Positions 15,551-23,931 of a stretch of DNA of 64,000 nt are shown piece after piece. Source of the DNA: Nostoc carneum NIES-2107. Its GTDB lineage: Bacteria; Cyanobacteriota; Cyanobacteriia; Cyanobacteriales; Nostocaceae. The stretch is taken from positions 186,001 to 250,000 of the forward strand of contig AP018180.1 of assembly GCA_002368155.1 (NCBI GenBank), read 5' to 3'. Made by a program: the position numbers and the translations under genes. The notes beneath the pieces are model-generated. The model did no database searches and was not told where the DNA came from. It saw only the letters and a program-made list of their open reading frames with translations. Each line of letters begins with the position of its first letter. Position 1 is the first letter of the stretch.

Positions 15551-16321
15551 GTGGGTTCGGTTTGTATTGAAATCGTTGAGGGGAATCCCCATCTCAGGTC
15601 GTTGCTAGGTTGGCACTTACAACAGTTGGAATATCGAGTACACCAAGCCGCCAGCATTTATCAAGCAAGGGAAGTGTTTTTAAACCAGCAACCAACACTG
15701 GTAATTCTAGATGCTGATTTACCCGATGGTGATGGCATTGAGTTTTGCCGTTGGTTGCATCGTCAGCAACAACCTTTAATTTTAATGCTATCTGCTCGTA
15801 GTAATGAATCCGATATTGTCGCTGGTTTGAAGGCGGGAGCAGATGATTACCTGAGTAAACCTTTTGGAATGCAAGAGTTTCTCGCCAGAGTAGAAGCACT
15901 AATTCGCCGCAACCGCACACCAGTAGCACCAGCTTATCTGGATTACGGTTCGCTGCAAATTGATTTAGTGCAACGCCGGGTGAGATTTCAAGGGGAGTTT
16001 ATTGACTTAACGCCCCAAGAATTTAGTTTATTATACGTTTTAGCCCAAGCGGGAGGAGTACCTCTTTCTAGATCCGAGTTACTACGTCGTGCTTGGCCTG
16101 ACGCTATTGACAATCCCCGAACTATTGATACTCATGTTTTATCGCTGCGGAAAAAAGTTGAACTAGATCCTCGCCAACCTAGTTTAATTCAAACTATCCG
16201 CAATGTGGGATACCGATTTAACATGGAAATTTTGAATTCCAATATTCCCAACTCACCAACGAAGTTGGCTAAAGAGAGATTTAGCAATCAGCGTTCAACC
16301 CTTAGTACTCAACGTGTATAG
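15551..16321 (+). CDS. OmpR/PhoB-family response regulator with atypical acidic pocket
   Basis: A 256-residue protein. The receiver domain (1-120) has the phosphoacceptor position Asp54 (VILDADLPDGDG), Ser81 and Lys103 (LSKPFG). The winged-helix DNA-binding domain (about 130-225) shows the RRVRFQGEFIDLTPQEFSLL, RTIDTHVLSLRKKVE and IQTIRNVGYRF hallmarks. In the acidic pocket the usual acidic pair reads Glu10-Gly11 (IVEGNPHLR), so one metal ligand is missing and phosphorylation may be weak or dispensable. That recalls NblR-type atypical regulators of cyanobacteria, but the identity is not certain. The start is GTG with AAGGGG about 10 bases upstream. The tail after residue 228 is unconserved. 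No histidine kinase is adjacent. Confidence 0.9.
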   Translation: MGSVCIEIVEGNPHLRSLLGWHLQQLEYRVHQAASIYQAREVFLNQQPTLVILDADLPDGDGIEFCRWLHRQQQPLILMLSARSNESDIVAGLKAGADDYLSKPFGMQEFLARVEALIRRNRTPVAPAYLDYGSLQIDLVQRRVRFQGEFIDLTPQEFSLLYVLAQAGGVPLSRSELLRRAWPDAIDNPRTIDTHVLSLRKKVELDPRQPSLIQTIRNVGYRFNMEILNSNIPNSPTKLAKERFSNQRSTLSTQRV

Positions 16322-16337
16322 CTGAATCAGAGGAGAC

Positions 16338-16378
16338 AGGAAATTCAAAATTCAAAATTAAGAAATTTCCTAGATTTT
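16338..16378. terminator. Hairpin between convergent regulator and ABC ATPase genes
   Basis: AGGAAATT (16338-16345) pairs with AATTTCCT (16364-16371) and is followed on the plus strand by AGATTTTTGAC. A tandem TGACTTT heptamer follows to about 16400. It probably ends transcription of the regulator gene. Confidence 0.55.
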
Positions 16379-16409
16379 TGACTTTTGACTTTTGACTCTG
16401 GACTCTTAA

Positions 16410-17198
16410 TCAACCCCATTCTTCAGATGCTTGAGCTTCTGCGTGCATCAAGCTGCTGCGTAAGTTTAACCAGTCTATTTCAGACCCTGGTTGATTTGCC
16501 AACAACCGACCTTGTTGTAGGTGTAAAAGTCGGGTGCAAAATTCCTGTGCTAGTTCTAGCTGGTGATTTACCATCAAAATCGTGATGTGATGAGTGGTAG
16601 CCAGCTGGGTTAAATTTTCTATAACATGAGACGCTGTCCCAACATCCAAGGCAGAGGTTGGCTCATCTAATAATAAGATTTTTGGTTGGATAACTAAAGC
16701 ACGTGCGATCGCTACTAGCTGTCGTTGTCCAGCAGAAAGTTGCACTTCAGTCCTTCCCAACCAATCACTAGGGATACGCAGTTTTTCTATCCAATGACTT
16801 ACTCGTTGCTGAATTGTCTGTTTGGATAAACCACGCAAAACTAGTGGATAAGCTAAAGCTTGCTCAACGGTCATCCCTAGAAGCTTAGACTCTTGCAATA
16901 CCAGTGTCACTACCTGGCGTAACTGGAATATAGGAATTTGGCGATATTCCTGATTTTCCAGAAATATTTTGCCATTAGTCGGTTCAATCAGGCGGTTAAT
17001 CAGCTTGAGTAAGGCTGTTTTACCTCCGCCTGATGGGCCGACAATCGCAATCCGTTCTCCAGCCAATACCTCAAAACTAATATCCTGCAATATTGGGTAT
17101 CCTTGATGATTGCTGGAAATTTGGGTTTTGAGCTTGGTAAATAGATTGACTTGCTCTAACCTGAGTGTGGCTTTAGGGGTGACATTATCCAAGTTCAA
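16410..17198 (-). CDS. Orphan ABC transporter ATP-binding protein (FetA/YbbL-like)
   Basis: A 262-residue ATPase subunit with all nucleotide-binding motifs: Walker A GPSGGGKT, Q-loop VLQESKLLG, signature LSAGQRQ, Walker B ILLLDEPTSALD and the switch His in LMVNHQLE. It aligns in style with single-domain importer or exporter ATPases such as the FetA/YbbL group, which lack extra domains. No permease gene is adjacent, so partner and substrate are unknown. An ATP-independent or unusual partner is possible. The start at 17198 is the only good ATG before the conserved RLEQVNLF strand, with 12 residues ahead of it. Confidence 0.85.
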   Translation of the reverse strand: MNLDNVTPKATLRLEQVNLFTKLKTQISSNHQGYPILQDISFEVLAGERIAIVGPSGGGKTALLKLINRLIEPTNGKIFLENQEYRQIPIFQLRQVVTLVLQESKLLGMTVEQALAYPLVLRGLSKQTIQQRVSHWIEKLRIPSDWLGRTEVQLSAGQRQLVAIARALVIQPKILLLDEPTSALDVGTASHVIENLTQLATTHHITILMVNHQLELAQEFCTRLLHLQQGRLLANQPGSEIDWLNLRSSLMHAEAQASEEWG

Positions 17199-17220
17199 GT
17201 TGCTGGGGAAAGGGTCAATA

Positions 17221-17492
17221 TTAATTCGTAATTCATAATTCGTAATTCGTAGTTAATTTTACTAGGCTTGAAAGAAGAAATAAATATTTATTTTTTCCTT
17301 CAATACATTGATTTGCTATGCTTTGTTAACAGAACTTACACAAGCAAAATTTGTCATTGCGACCGGAACGTAGTGTAGGGAAGCAATCCCATAATTTTAG
17401 GCGATTACGCCGCTACGCTCGTAATGACATAATTCTGTGGCTTTTGCATAAGTCCTAGTTAACTACAAACTACGAATTACGAATTAGTAATT
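17221..17492. repeat. Element bounded by inverted AATTCGT arrays with nested CATTGCGA hairpin (copy 2)
   Basis: The left arm 17221-17255 contains AATTCGTAATTCGTAGTT; the right arm 17461-17492 carries AACTACGAATTACGAATTAG, its inverted copy. Between them, 17352-17429 is a second copy of the TGTCATTGCGA ... TCGTAATGACA hairpin seen at 251-337. The right arm overlaps the last codons of the membrane-protein gene at 17491. The layout is the same as at 4110-4330. Confidence 0.78.
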
Positions 17493-18045
17493 ATTGATTT
17501 AAGGCTGTGGTGATAGTCCAGCTATCTACCAACAGTAATAATAACGTGAAACCTAACAAAATTATATACATCCAAGGCTGGGCTAACGGGCGAACATCTG
17601 TAGTATCTATACCCGTTTTTTCTTGTACTTGTCTTACCAGTTTGGCAAATCCAGCTACACGCACTGGTAACAAATAAGCTTGTCCTGACTGGCTGAGAAA
17701 ATAATATACTATGCCGCCTTGGCCTGTAGTACGAGGTTTTAATTCTTTGACATCAGACCAGTTCAATAACCAACCTTTCCGAAAAAATCGCGGTACCCAG
17801 ACAGGATAAGTCACTTGAATTCCTTGGTCATCTAAAATGACTCGTTCTGTCAATACTGCATACAAAGCAATAAAACCAATTCCAATTCCTAGCCACAATA
17901 AAGTCGGTGGTGTAGGTGCTGCTGTTACCTGCGCTAAAAATGGTAATGGAACTGTGAGTGCTAAGTATAAACTCAGCAGCGTTATTCTAATCAACGGCGA
18001 GAGGCGAAAAACAGAAGTTGATGTGTTAACTAAGTTTGCAGTCAC
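17491..18045 (-). CDS. Membrane protein with PH-like cytosolic domain (hypothetical)
   Basis: A 184-residue protein. Two hydrophobic helices near the N-terminus (LIRITLLSLYLALTVPLPFL and LLWLGIGIGFIALYAVL) precede a soluble beta-rich section of about 85 residues (RVILDDQGIQVTYPVW ... WSDVKELKPRT). A final helix (WMYIILLGFTLLLLLV) closes it. The middle section resembles bacterial PH (bPH-type) domains, which begin with a similar strand pattern, but no family was recognised with confidence. It ends inside a repeat element. Confidence 0.7.
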   Translation of the reverse strand: MTANLVNTSTSVFRLSPLIRITLLSLYLALTVPLPFLAQVTAAPTPPTLLWLGIGIGFIALYAVLTERVILDDQGIQVTYPVWVPRFFRKGWLLNWSDVKELKPRTTGQGGIVYYFLSQSGQAYLLPVRVAGFAKLVRQVQEKTGIDTTDVRPLAQPWMYIILLGFTLLLLLVDSWTITTALNQ

Positions 18046-18156
18046 GGCTCAATTACAATCATTGACTTTTATTTCATCCTAACTAAGGACTGAGCTAGCC
18101 GTTCATTTTTGCTGAGGTTAAAGAGCTTCTTTCATACTCTGGCATATAAATACGGC

Positions 18157-18192
18157 AAGCACTTTAGCGCTTTTATCAGCACTAAAGTGCTT
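18157..18192. promoter_or_regulatory. Perfect 11-bp hairpin in spacer
   Basis: AAGCACTTTAG (18157-18167) and CTAAAGTGCTT (18182-18192) are perfect inverted repeats with a 14-base loop. They lie downstream of the DUF4079 gene and upstream of the membrane-protein gene, both on the minus strand. No T run follows on either strand, so it may be an RNA-stabilising structure or an operator rather than a terminator. Confidence 0.5.
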
Positions 18193-18259
18193 ACTAATTT
18201 CTAGGCTTGCTTTTGCGATCGCATCCTTAATAGTACTTTTATACTAATAAGCTCAAGAA

Positions 18260-18721
18260 TTAAAGTAAATACTTTTGCACGACACTCCAACCTGTGAGTG
18301 ATACCCAAGCAAAACCTATAAACAGAATAATATTTGTGCCTACGTGTAAAGTTCTAACCCAAGGTTTTTCGGGACTAATTTGGGTAGCACTAAAAGCCGA
18401 TAGCAAAACTAATGCTACGACTACCAACCCAGCAGCCAAGTGAGATGAATGTCCTAGTGAACCGAAATGGCCCAACGTGCCAATAATACCAATTGCCAGT
18501 AGTAGTAGCACTAAACCGACCATACTAATGCCGATTGTATAGTGGAGCGATCGCATCCCCGCATTTCCTCTATTTAAGAAAGGTAAATTAGGGGGATTTT
18601 GCGAACTTCTCGCTTTAAACATCCAAAAGCCGGTGGTCGCTAACATCACGTATGCTAGCAAGGATAACCCCATTGACCAAGCCGCTATTTTCCACAACCA
18701 AAGAAAAGAAGGCAAATTCAT
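18260..18721 (-). CDS. DUF4079 family membrane protein
   Basis: A 153-residue protein with four hydrophobic helices (AAWSMGLSLLAYVMLATTGF, YTIGISMVGLVLLLLAIGII, HLAAGLVVVALVLLSAFSAT, GTNIILFIGFAWVSLTG). Histidines sit at helix edges (LHYTIG, HSSHLAAG and LHVGTN), a pattern like cytochrome b561-type heme ligands. DUF4079 is found mainly in cyanobacteria and chloroplast lineages. A redox or heme-binding role is suggested by the histidines but unproven. Confidence 0.85.
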   Translation of the reverse strand: MNLPSFLWLWKIAAWSMGLSLLAYVMLATTGFWMFKARSSQNPPNLPFLNRGNAGMRSLHYTIGISMVGLVLLLLAIGIIGTLGHFGSLGHSSHLAAGLVVVALVLLSAFSATQISPEKPWVRTLHVGTNIILFIGFAWVSLTGWSVVQKYLL

Positions 18722-18764
18722 ACATTGATTGTAGAAGAGAAAGGGTCATGGGGGACTGGGGAAC

Positions 18765-18837
18765 TCGGGGCCCCCTCTGGGGATAAGGGGTAATGGGGAT
18801 TGGGGATTAGGGATTAGGTATTGGGGACTGAGGATTG
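18765..18837. repeat. GGGGATT/GGGACTG heptamer array
   Basis: Tandem, partly decayed 7-bp units (GGGGATT, AGGGATT, AGGTATT, GGGGACT) in the spacer 18722-19018 between two minus-strand genes. The same word family recurs near 43916 and 44756. The rest of the spacer is AT-rich. Confidence 0.8.
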
Positions 18838-18971
18838 AATAGGAGAAAAAAAGCAAAGGGGACAAGAAAATACACTATTAATATGTAAATTCTCTCAAAT
18901 CTATTTCCTAATACCTGTTAAAACTTTTATCTAACAAACACCAAACACCAAATACCAAACCACTACTCAAC

Positions 18972-18997
18972 AAAAAAGGCTGCTGGCTTCAGCAACC
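18972..18997 (-). terminator. Rho-independent terminator after DUF1830 gene
   Basis: On the minus strand GGTTGCTG pairs with CAGCAGCC around a 4-base loop and is followed directly by TTTTTTG. It lies 22 bp past the stop codon of the DUF1830 gene. Confidence 0.85.
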
Positions 18998-19018
18998 CCT
19001 AATTTTGAGAAAATTTTT

Positions 19019-19414
19019 TTAATCAACGGAAGCTAAACCAGCGATTGTTAAAGGTTTTGTTGTATCGTCAGTTTTTGTATTAATTGGCTGCACTATTGAT
19101 GTTTTATTAATAGAGTCTATTGCTACTGATGAGCTGCTACCCAACTCATAAGTACCATCCTCATTAATTGCAAGGCGAACACAAGGAATAGTATCCGATA
19201 ATATTGCACTTGCCATCATCCCCGTATGAATCTCCATTTGAGCTTCTTTAGGGGCTTCAAACACGAGCCGTTGTCCAGGAAAAACAACCCTTTCAAAATA
19301 CCAATTAGGAATGTTGGAGATGCGGGCAACCTGGATTTTGCTCGTGGCATTTACGTAGCAGCAGAGAATAGTTCCCGATTGCTCAGGTGGTAGTGGATCT
19401 AATATTTGAGCCAT
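19019..19414 (-). CDS. DUF1830 family protein
   Basis: A 131-residue soluble protein whose first 90 residues match the cyanobacterial DUF1830 family: ILCCYVNATSKIQVARISN, then NWYFERVVFPGQRLVFEAP and a Met/Ala-rich ETGMMASA-like section ending CVRLAI. The C-terminal 40 residues are Ser/Thr-rich and unconserved in appearance. The family is small, cyanobacteria-specific and uncharacterised. An inverted repeat (19441-19461) just upstream of the start may be an operator. Confidence 0.85.
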   Translation of the reverse strand: MAQILDPLPPEQSGTILCCYVNATSKIQVARISNIPNWYFERVVFPGQRLVFEAPKEAQMEIHTGMMASAILSDTIPCVRLAINEDGTYELGSSSSVAIDSINKTSIVQPINTKTDDTTKPLTIAGLASVD

Positions 19415-19440
19415 AACTGCTGAGGAGCTTTACGCCACAA

Positions 19441-19461
19441 TTTTACATTACATATGTAAAA
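19441..19461 (-). promoter_or_regulatory. Inverted repeat upstream of DUF1830 gene
   Basis: TTTTACAT (19441-19448) and ATGTAAAA (19454-19461) form a perfect inverted repeat with a 5-base centre, about 27 bp upstream of the DUF1830 start codon. The spacing and symmetry fit a dimeric repressor site, but the binding protein is unknown. It does not match the direct-repeat HLR1 pattern of RpaB. Confidence 0.45.
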
Positions 19462-20016
19462 GTAACACTGGGCGATCCCCATAAGCTGTAACTCCGACTA
19501 CCAACTGCACATTTCTGCAATATTTCTATCTAAAGATATGTATAAGTTGTGAAACTTTTGTGAATATATCTAATTTTTCTATAATTATACACTATAAAGG
19601 AAGATCTTGTATATGCATTCCTTGATAAACAAGTTGTTATATAACTTCTTTTAAATCGCAGAAATTGAGTTTAGAAGATGACAATGATCCCGCGATCGCT
19701 AGGCTGTATTACAAGTAAATTTTTTTGAGCGACTAATTCCCAGAGTTATAGATGAGGATCATCGCTTAAGGAATAGACTCAATGTTATGGTAAAGCTATA
19801 AGCAAAAAATCTTCATAAACTAAAACTATGGCTATCATACCTACTGGTATGCCAAGCAATTTTTGCTATTTCAAAAGTTACCAGTAGGGAATTCGCTTTG
19901 AGCGAGACATAGCTTAAATGTTAAGTGCGATCGCGCTCGAATCAAGCAGCCTAAATCAATACATACAGTTAACAACTGGATGTTTTTTCACTCACTTTCC
20001 CCACAGAAACGGCAAG
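19462..20016. other. Leader region of radical SAM gene with 10-bp inverted repeat
   Basis: About 555 bp, AT-rich. CCTACTGGTA (19840-19849) and TACCAGTAGG (19879-19888) are perfect inverted repeats with a 29-base loop and could form a stem in the 5' leader of the plus-strand radical SAM gene. It does not resemble a known riboswitch class (in particular no cobalamin box was seen). A HIP1-like site lies near 19692. No gene was found. Confidence 0.5.
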
Positions 20017-21606
20017 ATGGCAGTTAACGCAAGCACAATGGAAAATCGAATTCTTTACGTTCGCCTTCCCTGTAACCCCATCTTTCCCATTGGGGTTGTC
20101 TACCTTAGCGATCATGTCCACAAACAGTTTCCTAATATTGAGCAGCGCATTTTTGACTTGGGATGCGTACCACCTTTAGACTATGCTCAAGCCTTAGAGC
20201 GCTGTATCGATGAATTTAAGCCCACACTACTAGTATTTTCTTGGCGAGATATCCAAATATATGCCCCAGTGGGCGGTCGTGGTGGCAACCCGTTACAAAA
20301 CGCTTTTGAATTCTACTACGCGAAGAATCCGCTGATAAAATTACGCGGAGCTTTGGGTGGCTTGCGAATTTTCATTGCTTACTACGTAGAGTTATGGCGC
20401 AATCTGGGATTAATTAAACGTGGCTTAAAACGCGCCCAGAAGTATGCGAAAACGGCGCGTGCAGTTGTTGGCGGTGGTGCAGTTAGCGTATTTTACGAAC
20501 AGTTGGGTAAAAGCTTACCAGCAGGCACAATTATTTCTGTAGGTGAAGGAGAAACCCTATTAAGCAAGTTTTTAAGTGGTCAAGAGTTTCGTGATGAACG
20601 CTGCTATGTAGTAGGAGAAGCGCAACCAAGACAGCGCTTAATTCACGAACAACCCACACCGTTAGAAAAGACTGCTTGTAACTACGACTATATCGAAAGC
20701 ATCTGGCCGGAGTTTAACTATTATCTTCAAGGGCAAGATTTTTATATTGGTGTCCAAACCAAACGCGGATGTCCTCATAACTGCTGTTATTGTGTCTACA
20801 CCGTAGTTGAAGGTAAACAGGTACGCATTAACCCAGCCGATGAAGTAGTAGCGGAGATGCGTCAATTATACGATCGCGGTATTCGCAACTTCTGGTTTAC
20901 CGATGCCCAATTCATCCCCGCTAGAAAATTTATCGATGATGCAGTGGAACTGTTACAAAAAATCGTCGATTCTGGTATGACAGATATCCACTGGGCAGCA
21001 TACATCAGAGCCGACAACCTCACACCCGAATTGTGTGAATTGATGGCGAAAACTGGGATGAATTACTTTGAAATTGGAATTACCAGTGGTTCTCAAGAAT
21101 TAGTACGCAAAATGCGAATGGGGTACAACCTGCGTACAGTCTTGCAAAACTGTCGCGATTTAAAAGCTGCTGGTTTCAATGACTTAGTTTCTGTCAACTA
21201 CTCCTTTAACGTTATTGACGAACGTCCCGAAACCATCCGCCAAACCATCGCCTATCACCGCGAACTCGAACGCATTTTTGGCGCAGATAAAGTTGAACCA
21301 GCCATTTTCTTTATTGGATTGCAACCCCACACCCACTTAGAAGAATATGCCTTTAAACAAGGTATTCTCAAACCTGGGTATAATCCTATGAGCTTAATGC
21401 CGTGGACAGCCAAAAAATTACTTTGGAATCCAGAACCCTTGGGTTCATTTTTTGGTGAAGTCTGCTTGCAAGCTTGGCAACAAAACCCCAACGATTTTGG
21501 ACGTGAAGTCATGAAAATCTTGGAAGAGAAATTGGGTTGTGCTGATTTAGAAGCAGCACTATCTGCGCCAATGGAGAAAAACGACAAACAATTGGTAGGT
21601 GTTTAA
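20017..21606 (+). CDS. B12-binding-type radical SAM protein (cyanobacterial)
   Basis: A 529-residue protein. The N-terminal third (ILYVRLPCNPIFPIGVVYLSDHV ... FKPTLLVFSWRD) has the strand-helix pattern of cobalamin-binding-like domains. The radical SAM core begins with the cluster motif Cx3Cx2C (RGCPHNCCYC, residues 252, 256 and 259), followed by a GIRNFWFTDAQF strand and a GITSGSQE element. No DxHxxG cobalamin-ligand motif is evident, so B12 binding may be absent. I recall similar cyanobacterial proteins being annotated as photosystem II high-light acclimation radical SAM proteins, but cannot verify this. The ATG at 20017 gives the usual length near 530; the frame is open to an ATG at 19918, and an ATG at 20038 is also possible. 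Confidence 0.82.
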   Translation: MAVNASTMENRILYVRLPCNPIFPIGVVYLSDHVHKQFPNIEQRIFDLGCVPPLDYAQALERCIDEFKPTLLVFSWRDIQIYAPVGGRGGNPLQNAFEFYYAKNPLIKLRGALGGLRIFIAYYVELWRNLGLIKRGLKRAQKYAKTARAVVGGGAVSVFYEQLGKSLPAGTIISVGEGETLLSKFLSGQEFRDERCYVVGEAQPRQRLIHEQPTPLEKTACNYDYIESIWPEFNYYLQGQDFYIGVQTKRGCPHNCCYCVYTVVEGKQVRINPADEVVAEMRQLYDRGIRNFWFTDAQFIPARKFIDDAVELLQKIVDSGMTDIHWAAYIRADNLTPELCELMAKTGMNYFEIGITSGSQELVRKMRMGYNLRTVLQNCRDLKAAGFNDLVSVNYSFNVIDERPETIRQTIAYHRELERIFGADKVEPAIFFIGLQPHTHLEEYAFKQGILKPGYNPMSLMPWTAKKLLWNPEPLGSFFGEVCLQAWQQNPNDFGREVMKILEEKLGCADLEAALSAPMEKNDKQLVGV

Positions 21607-21702
21607 TTAACCATCAGGGGTAGGCAAAAAGCCTACTCCTAATTTGATACTCGCATCTTCAAAACCAACCCACAACCAAACAAGAACATCTGCCTTTCCC
21701 TT

Positions 21703-21747
21703 GCCCAATGCCCCATGCCCCATGCCCTATGCCCTATGCCCCATCCC
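21703..21747. repeat. CCCCATG/CCCTATG heptamer array
   Basis: About six tandem heptamers (AATGCCC, CCATGCC, CTATGCC) in the 289-bp spacer between the radical SAM and DICT genes. The rest of the spacer is AT-rich and shows no gene; it should contain the promoter for the DICT gene. Confidence 0.85.
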
Positions 21748-21895
21748 CAATTTACGTAAGCTAACTTTTGTATAAATATTCAGACTTTTGGTCTGTAGCG
21801 TAATTCATACAGCAAAAAGTAAACTGAAAAAGTTATAGACAAAATTAAAATTTTTTATCTTACGCCCACCTTCGCGGTTGATTTAAACAAACCCC

Positions 21896-23290
21896 ATGTT
21901 AGAAGGCTCCATACTCCAACAATTAGAAAGTAATCATCGCCGTAGTGTTAGACCAATTCGCTTCGGAGTGTATTACAAAAATACCCTAGTTGCCTTGTGT
22001 CATGCCTTGGAAGACCATATCCTCAAAGATGATGGTCAACCCTTAGTGATTACTGCCTTCCAACGAGGTAAATGGTATCTCCAAGAAGCAGAAAGATACG
22101 CAGACATCGCCCAAAATAGCGGCCAAATTGTAATTATGGCTGCCCCCGATGCTGGTTTTGCGGAACATTCTACTAGCAAACTACCAAATGTAGACTTAGT
22201 AGCTTTAGACCCCACTGACCCTGTAGCTCAAGAGTGGCACTTAATTATTCTCTCCTCTAGATACACAGCTATGGTAATTTGTCAAGAATTATCAGAAGCG
22301 GATTATGGCAGTGCTGGGGTACCCGCATCAGACTTAGAGCGTAAATTCTATGGCTTATGGACATTTGAGCCAGAGTTAGTCAGAGAGACAGCAGAATTAG
22401 CGATCGCTCATATTAAACCATTAAACCCAGAACTAGCAGACAAGTTAACTGCCCATAAAGATGCCATTAAGCCTAGTCTGGTCACGCCAGAAGATTTGAG
22501 TGCAGTTGTTTCCCTTGTCGTTGATTACCTGCAGACTGGGCAGGAAAATTTACCCGTTCCCACAGCGATACGTCAGCAAGTACTAGACAACAACTTGGTT
22601 TCTAATGAAATCCAAGCATTCTTGCGGATGGCGCAATTAATAGATTTGGCAGATATTAATAACCCAATGGCAGCGTCGGAAGTCGTAGCCCTGTCCGAAA
22701 CAGTGGGGCAATTATTAAATCTCCCTGCATGGCAAATTAAAAGATTGCGCTTAGCCGCTTTGCTGCACCGCATAGATCCTTTACAAAAAGCCGAAAGCGT
22801 TTTGGTGCCAGGTAGTTCTAGACGTTACCACGAAGAAGACCCCAATCGTCCCTTAAGCTGTCCCTTAGTACCTGGCGCACAAGTATTGCGAACCATGCCC
22901 AGGTTACGAGCAGTTGCTCAAATTATTACTCATCAAACCGAGTGGTGGGATGGTTCAGGAGAGCCAGCTGGGTTAGCTGGAGATGAAATTCCCCTAGAAT
23001 CGCGAATTTTAGCCTTAGTTGCAGACTTTCAATGGCGAGTCAATCAGAAAAAATCTCCCCAAATCAGCCGAGAGGAAATTTTTACCCAAGCTTTAGATGA
23101 GTGCAAACAACAATCAACCCGCTTTGACCCTAAACTTGTAGATACCCTAGCTTTGTTAGTCATGGGTTTGCAACAAGGATTAGACTTACCCTTAATAGAA
23201 ACCAAAGTCAGCGCCGGAATGTGGCTAATTGATTCCCGTTGGGATAGTCACAGCAAGAGTAGTGAGGAGATTGGTAGTTACCCACAATGA
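21896..23290 (+). CDS. DICT sensory domain protein with degenerate HD-GYP-like domain
   Basis: A 464-residue protein. The N-terminal half (RFGVYYKNTLVALCHALEDHIL ... VITAFQRGKWYLQEAERYADI ... LDPTDPVAQEWHLIILSSRYTAMVICQE) is a DICT domain, a putative light- or redox-related sensory module of cyanobacteria. The C-terminal half has an HD-GYP-like fold: LRLAALLHRID, where the HD pair reads His-Arg, and THQTEWWDGSGEPAGL followed by IPLESRILALVADF, where GYP reads GEP. Loss of the metal-binding Asp and the GYP tyrosine suggests it no longer hydrolyses cyclic di-GMP and may act as a sensor or scaffold. Its stop overlaps the start of the pentapeptide gene by 4 bp (ATGA), so the two are probably translated together. 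Confidence 0.85.
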   Translation: MLEGSILQQLESNHRRSVRPIRFGVYYKNTLVALCHALEDHILKDDGQPLVITAFQRGKWYLQEAERYADIAQNSGQIVIMAAPDAGFAEHSTSKLPNVDLVALDPTDPVAQEWHLIILSSRYTAMVICQELSEADYGSAGVPASDLERKFYGLWTFEPELVRETAELAIAHIKPLNPELADKLTAHKDAIKPSLVTPEDLSAVVSLVVDYLQTGQENLPVPTAIRQQVLDNNLVSNEIQAFLRMAQLIDLADINNPMAASEVVALSETVGQLLNLPAWQIKRLRLAALLHRIDPLQKAESVLVPGSSRRYHEEDPNRPLSCPLVPGAQVLRTMPRLRAVAQIITHQTEWWDGSGEPAGLAGDEIPLESRILALVADFQWRVNQKKSPQISREEIFTQALDECKQQSTRFDPKLVDTLALLVMGLQQGLDLPLIETKVSAGMWLIDSRWDSHSKSSEEIGSYPQ

Positions 23291-23925
23291 ATATTGAAGC
23301 TATTAAATTAGGAACTCTCAAACAACTCCCAGGAGCCAATTTAGAAGACGAGGAACTCTCTCAACTTGATTTAAGCCGGATAAATCTTGCAGGTGCTACC
23401 CTTGTAGGTGCCAATTTCACTGGTTCCAAATTTGAAGGTGGACATTTAGAAGGCGCAAATTTGATGGGAGCCAACCTCCAAGCCACCGACTTGCGGGCAA
23501 ACCTCATGGGAGCAAATTTGATGCAAGCAGATTTAACTGGTGCTGACTTGCGTGGTAGCAATTTGCGCGGTGCTAACTTTATGGGTGCGACACTCAGTGA
23601 TGTGTCATTGACTGGTGCTTTTTTGAGTGGTGCTAATTTGATGAACGTCAATTTACAAGGCGTTGATTTACGCAGTGCTGACTTGCGCGGTGCTAACCTC
23701 ACAGGGGCAAATCTCAAAGGTGCAGACTTAACCCGTGCTGATTTGCAAGGGGCATTGTTAAGCGAAGCCAATCTCGAAGAAGCCGATTTACGTGGAGCAA
23801 ACTTAGCTGGAGCCAATTTTACTGGCGCAAATTTATTATGTGCTGAGTTAGAAGGTGCGAATTTAAACGGTGTGAATTTAGAGAGGGCTTGTGTAGTAGG
23901 AACGGTTGTTGAAACGGTTAAGTGA
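23287..23925 (+). CDS. Pentapeptide-repeat protein
   Basis: A 212-residue protein. After about 25 residues it consists almost entirely of A(N/D)LxG pentapeptides, roughly 35 of them, which fold into a right-handed quadrilateral beta-helix. There is no signal peptide or membrane segment, so it is probably cytosolic. The register slips once: TDLR is followed directly by ANLMG, one residue short, near residues 66-70, which would put a bulge or break in the helix. It starts inside the stop codon of the DICT gene, which implies coupled expression and possibly a shared complex. Family members serve varied scaffold roles; no specific function can be given. The long open frame on the opposite strand is an artefact of the repeats. 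Confidence 0.9.
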   Translation: MNIEAIKLGTLKQLPGANLEDEELSQLDLSRINLAGATLVGANFTGSKFEGGHLEGANLMGANLQATDLRANLMGANLMQADLTGADLRGSNLRGANFMGATLSDVSLTGAFLSGANLMNVNLQGVDLRSADLRGANLTGANLKGADLTRADLQGALLSEANLEEADLRGANLAGANFTGANLLCAELEGANLNGVNLERACVVGTVVETVK

Positions 23926-23931
23926 GCAATC

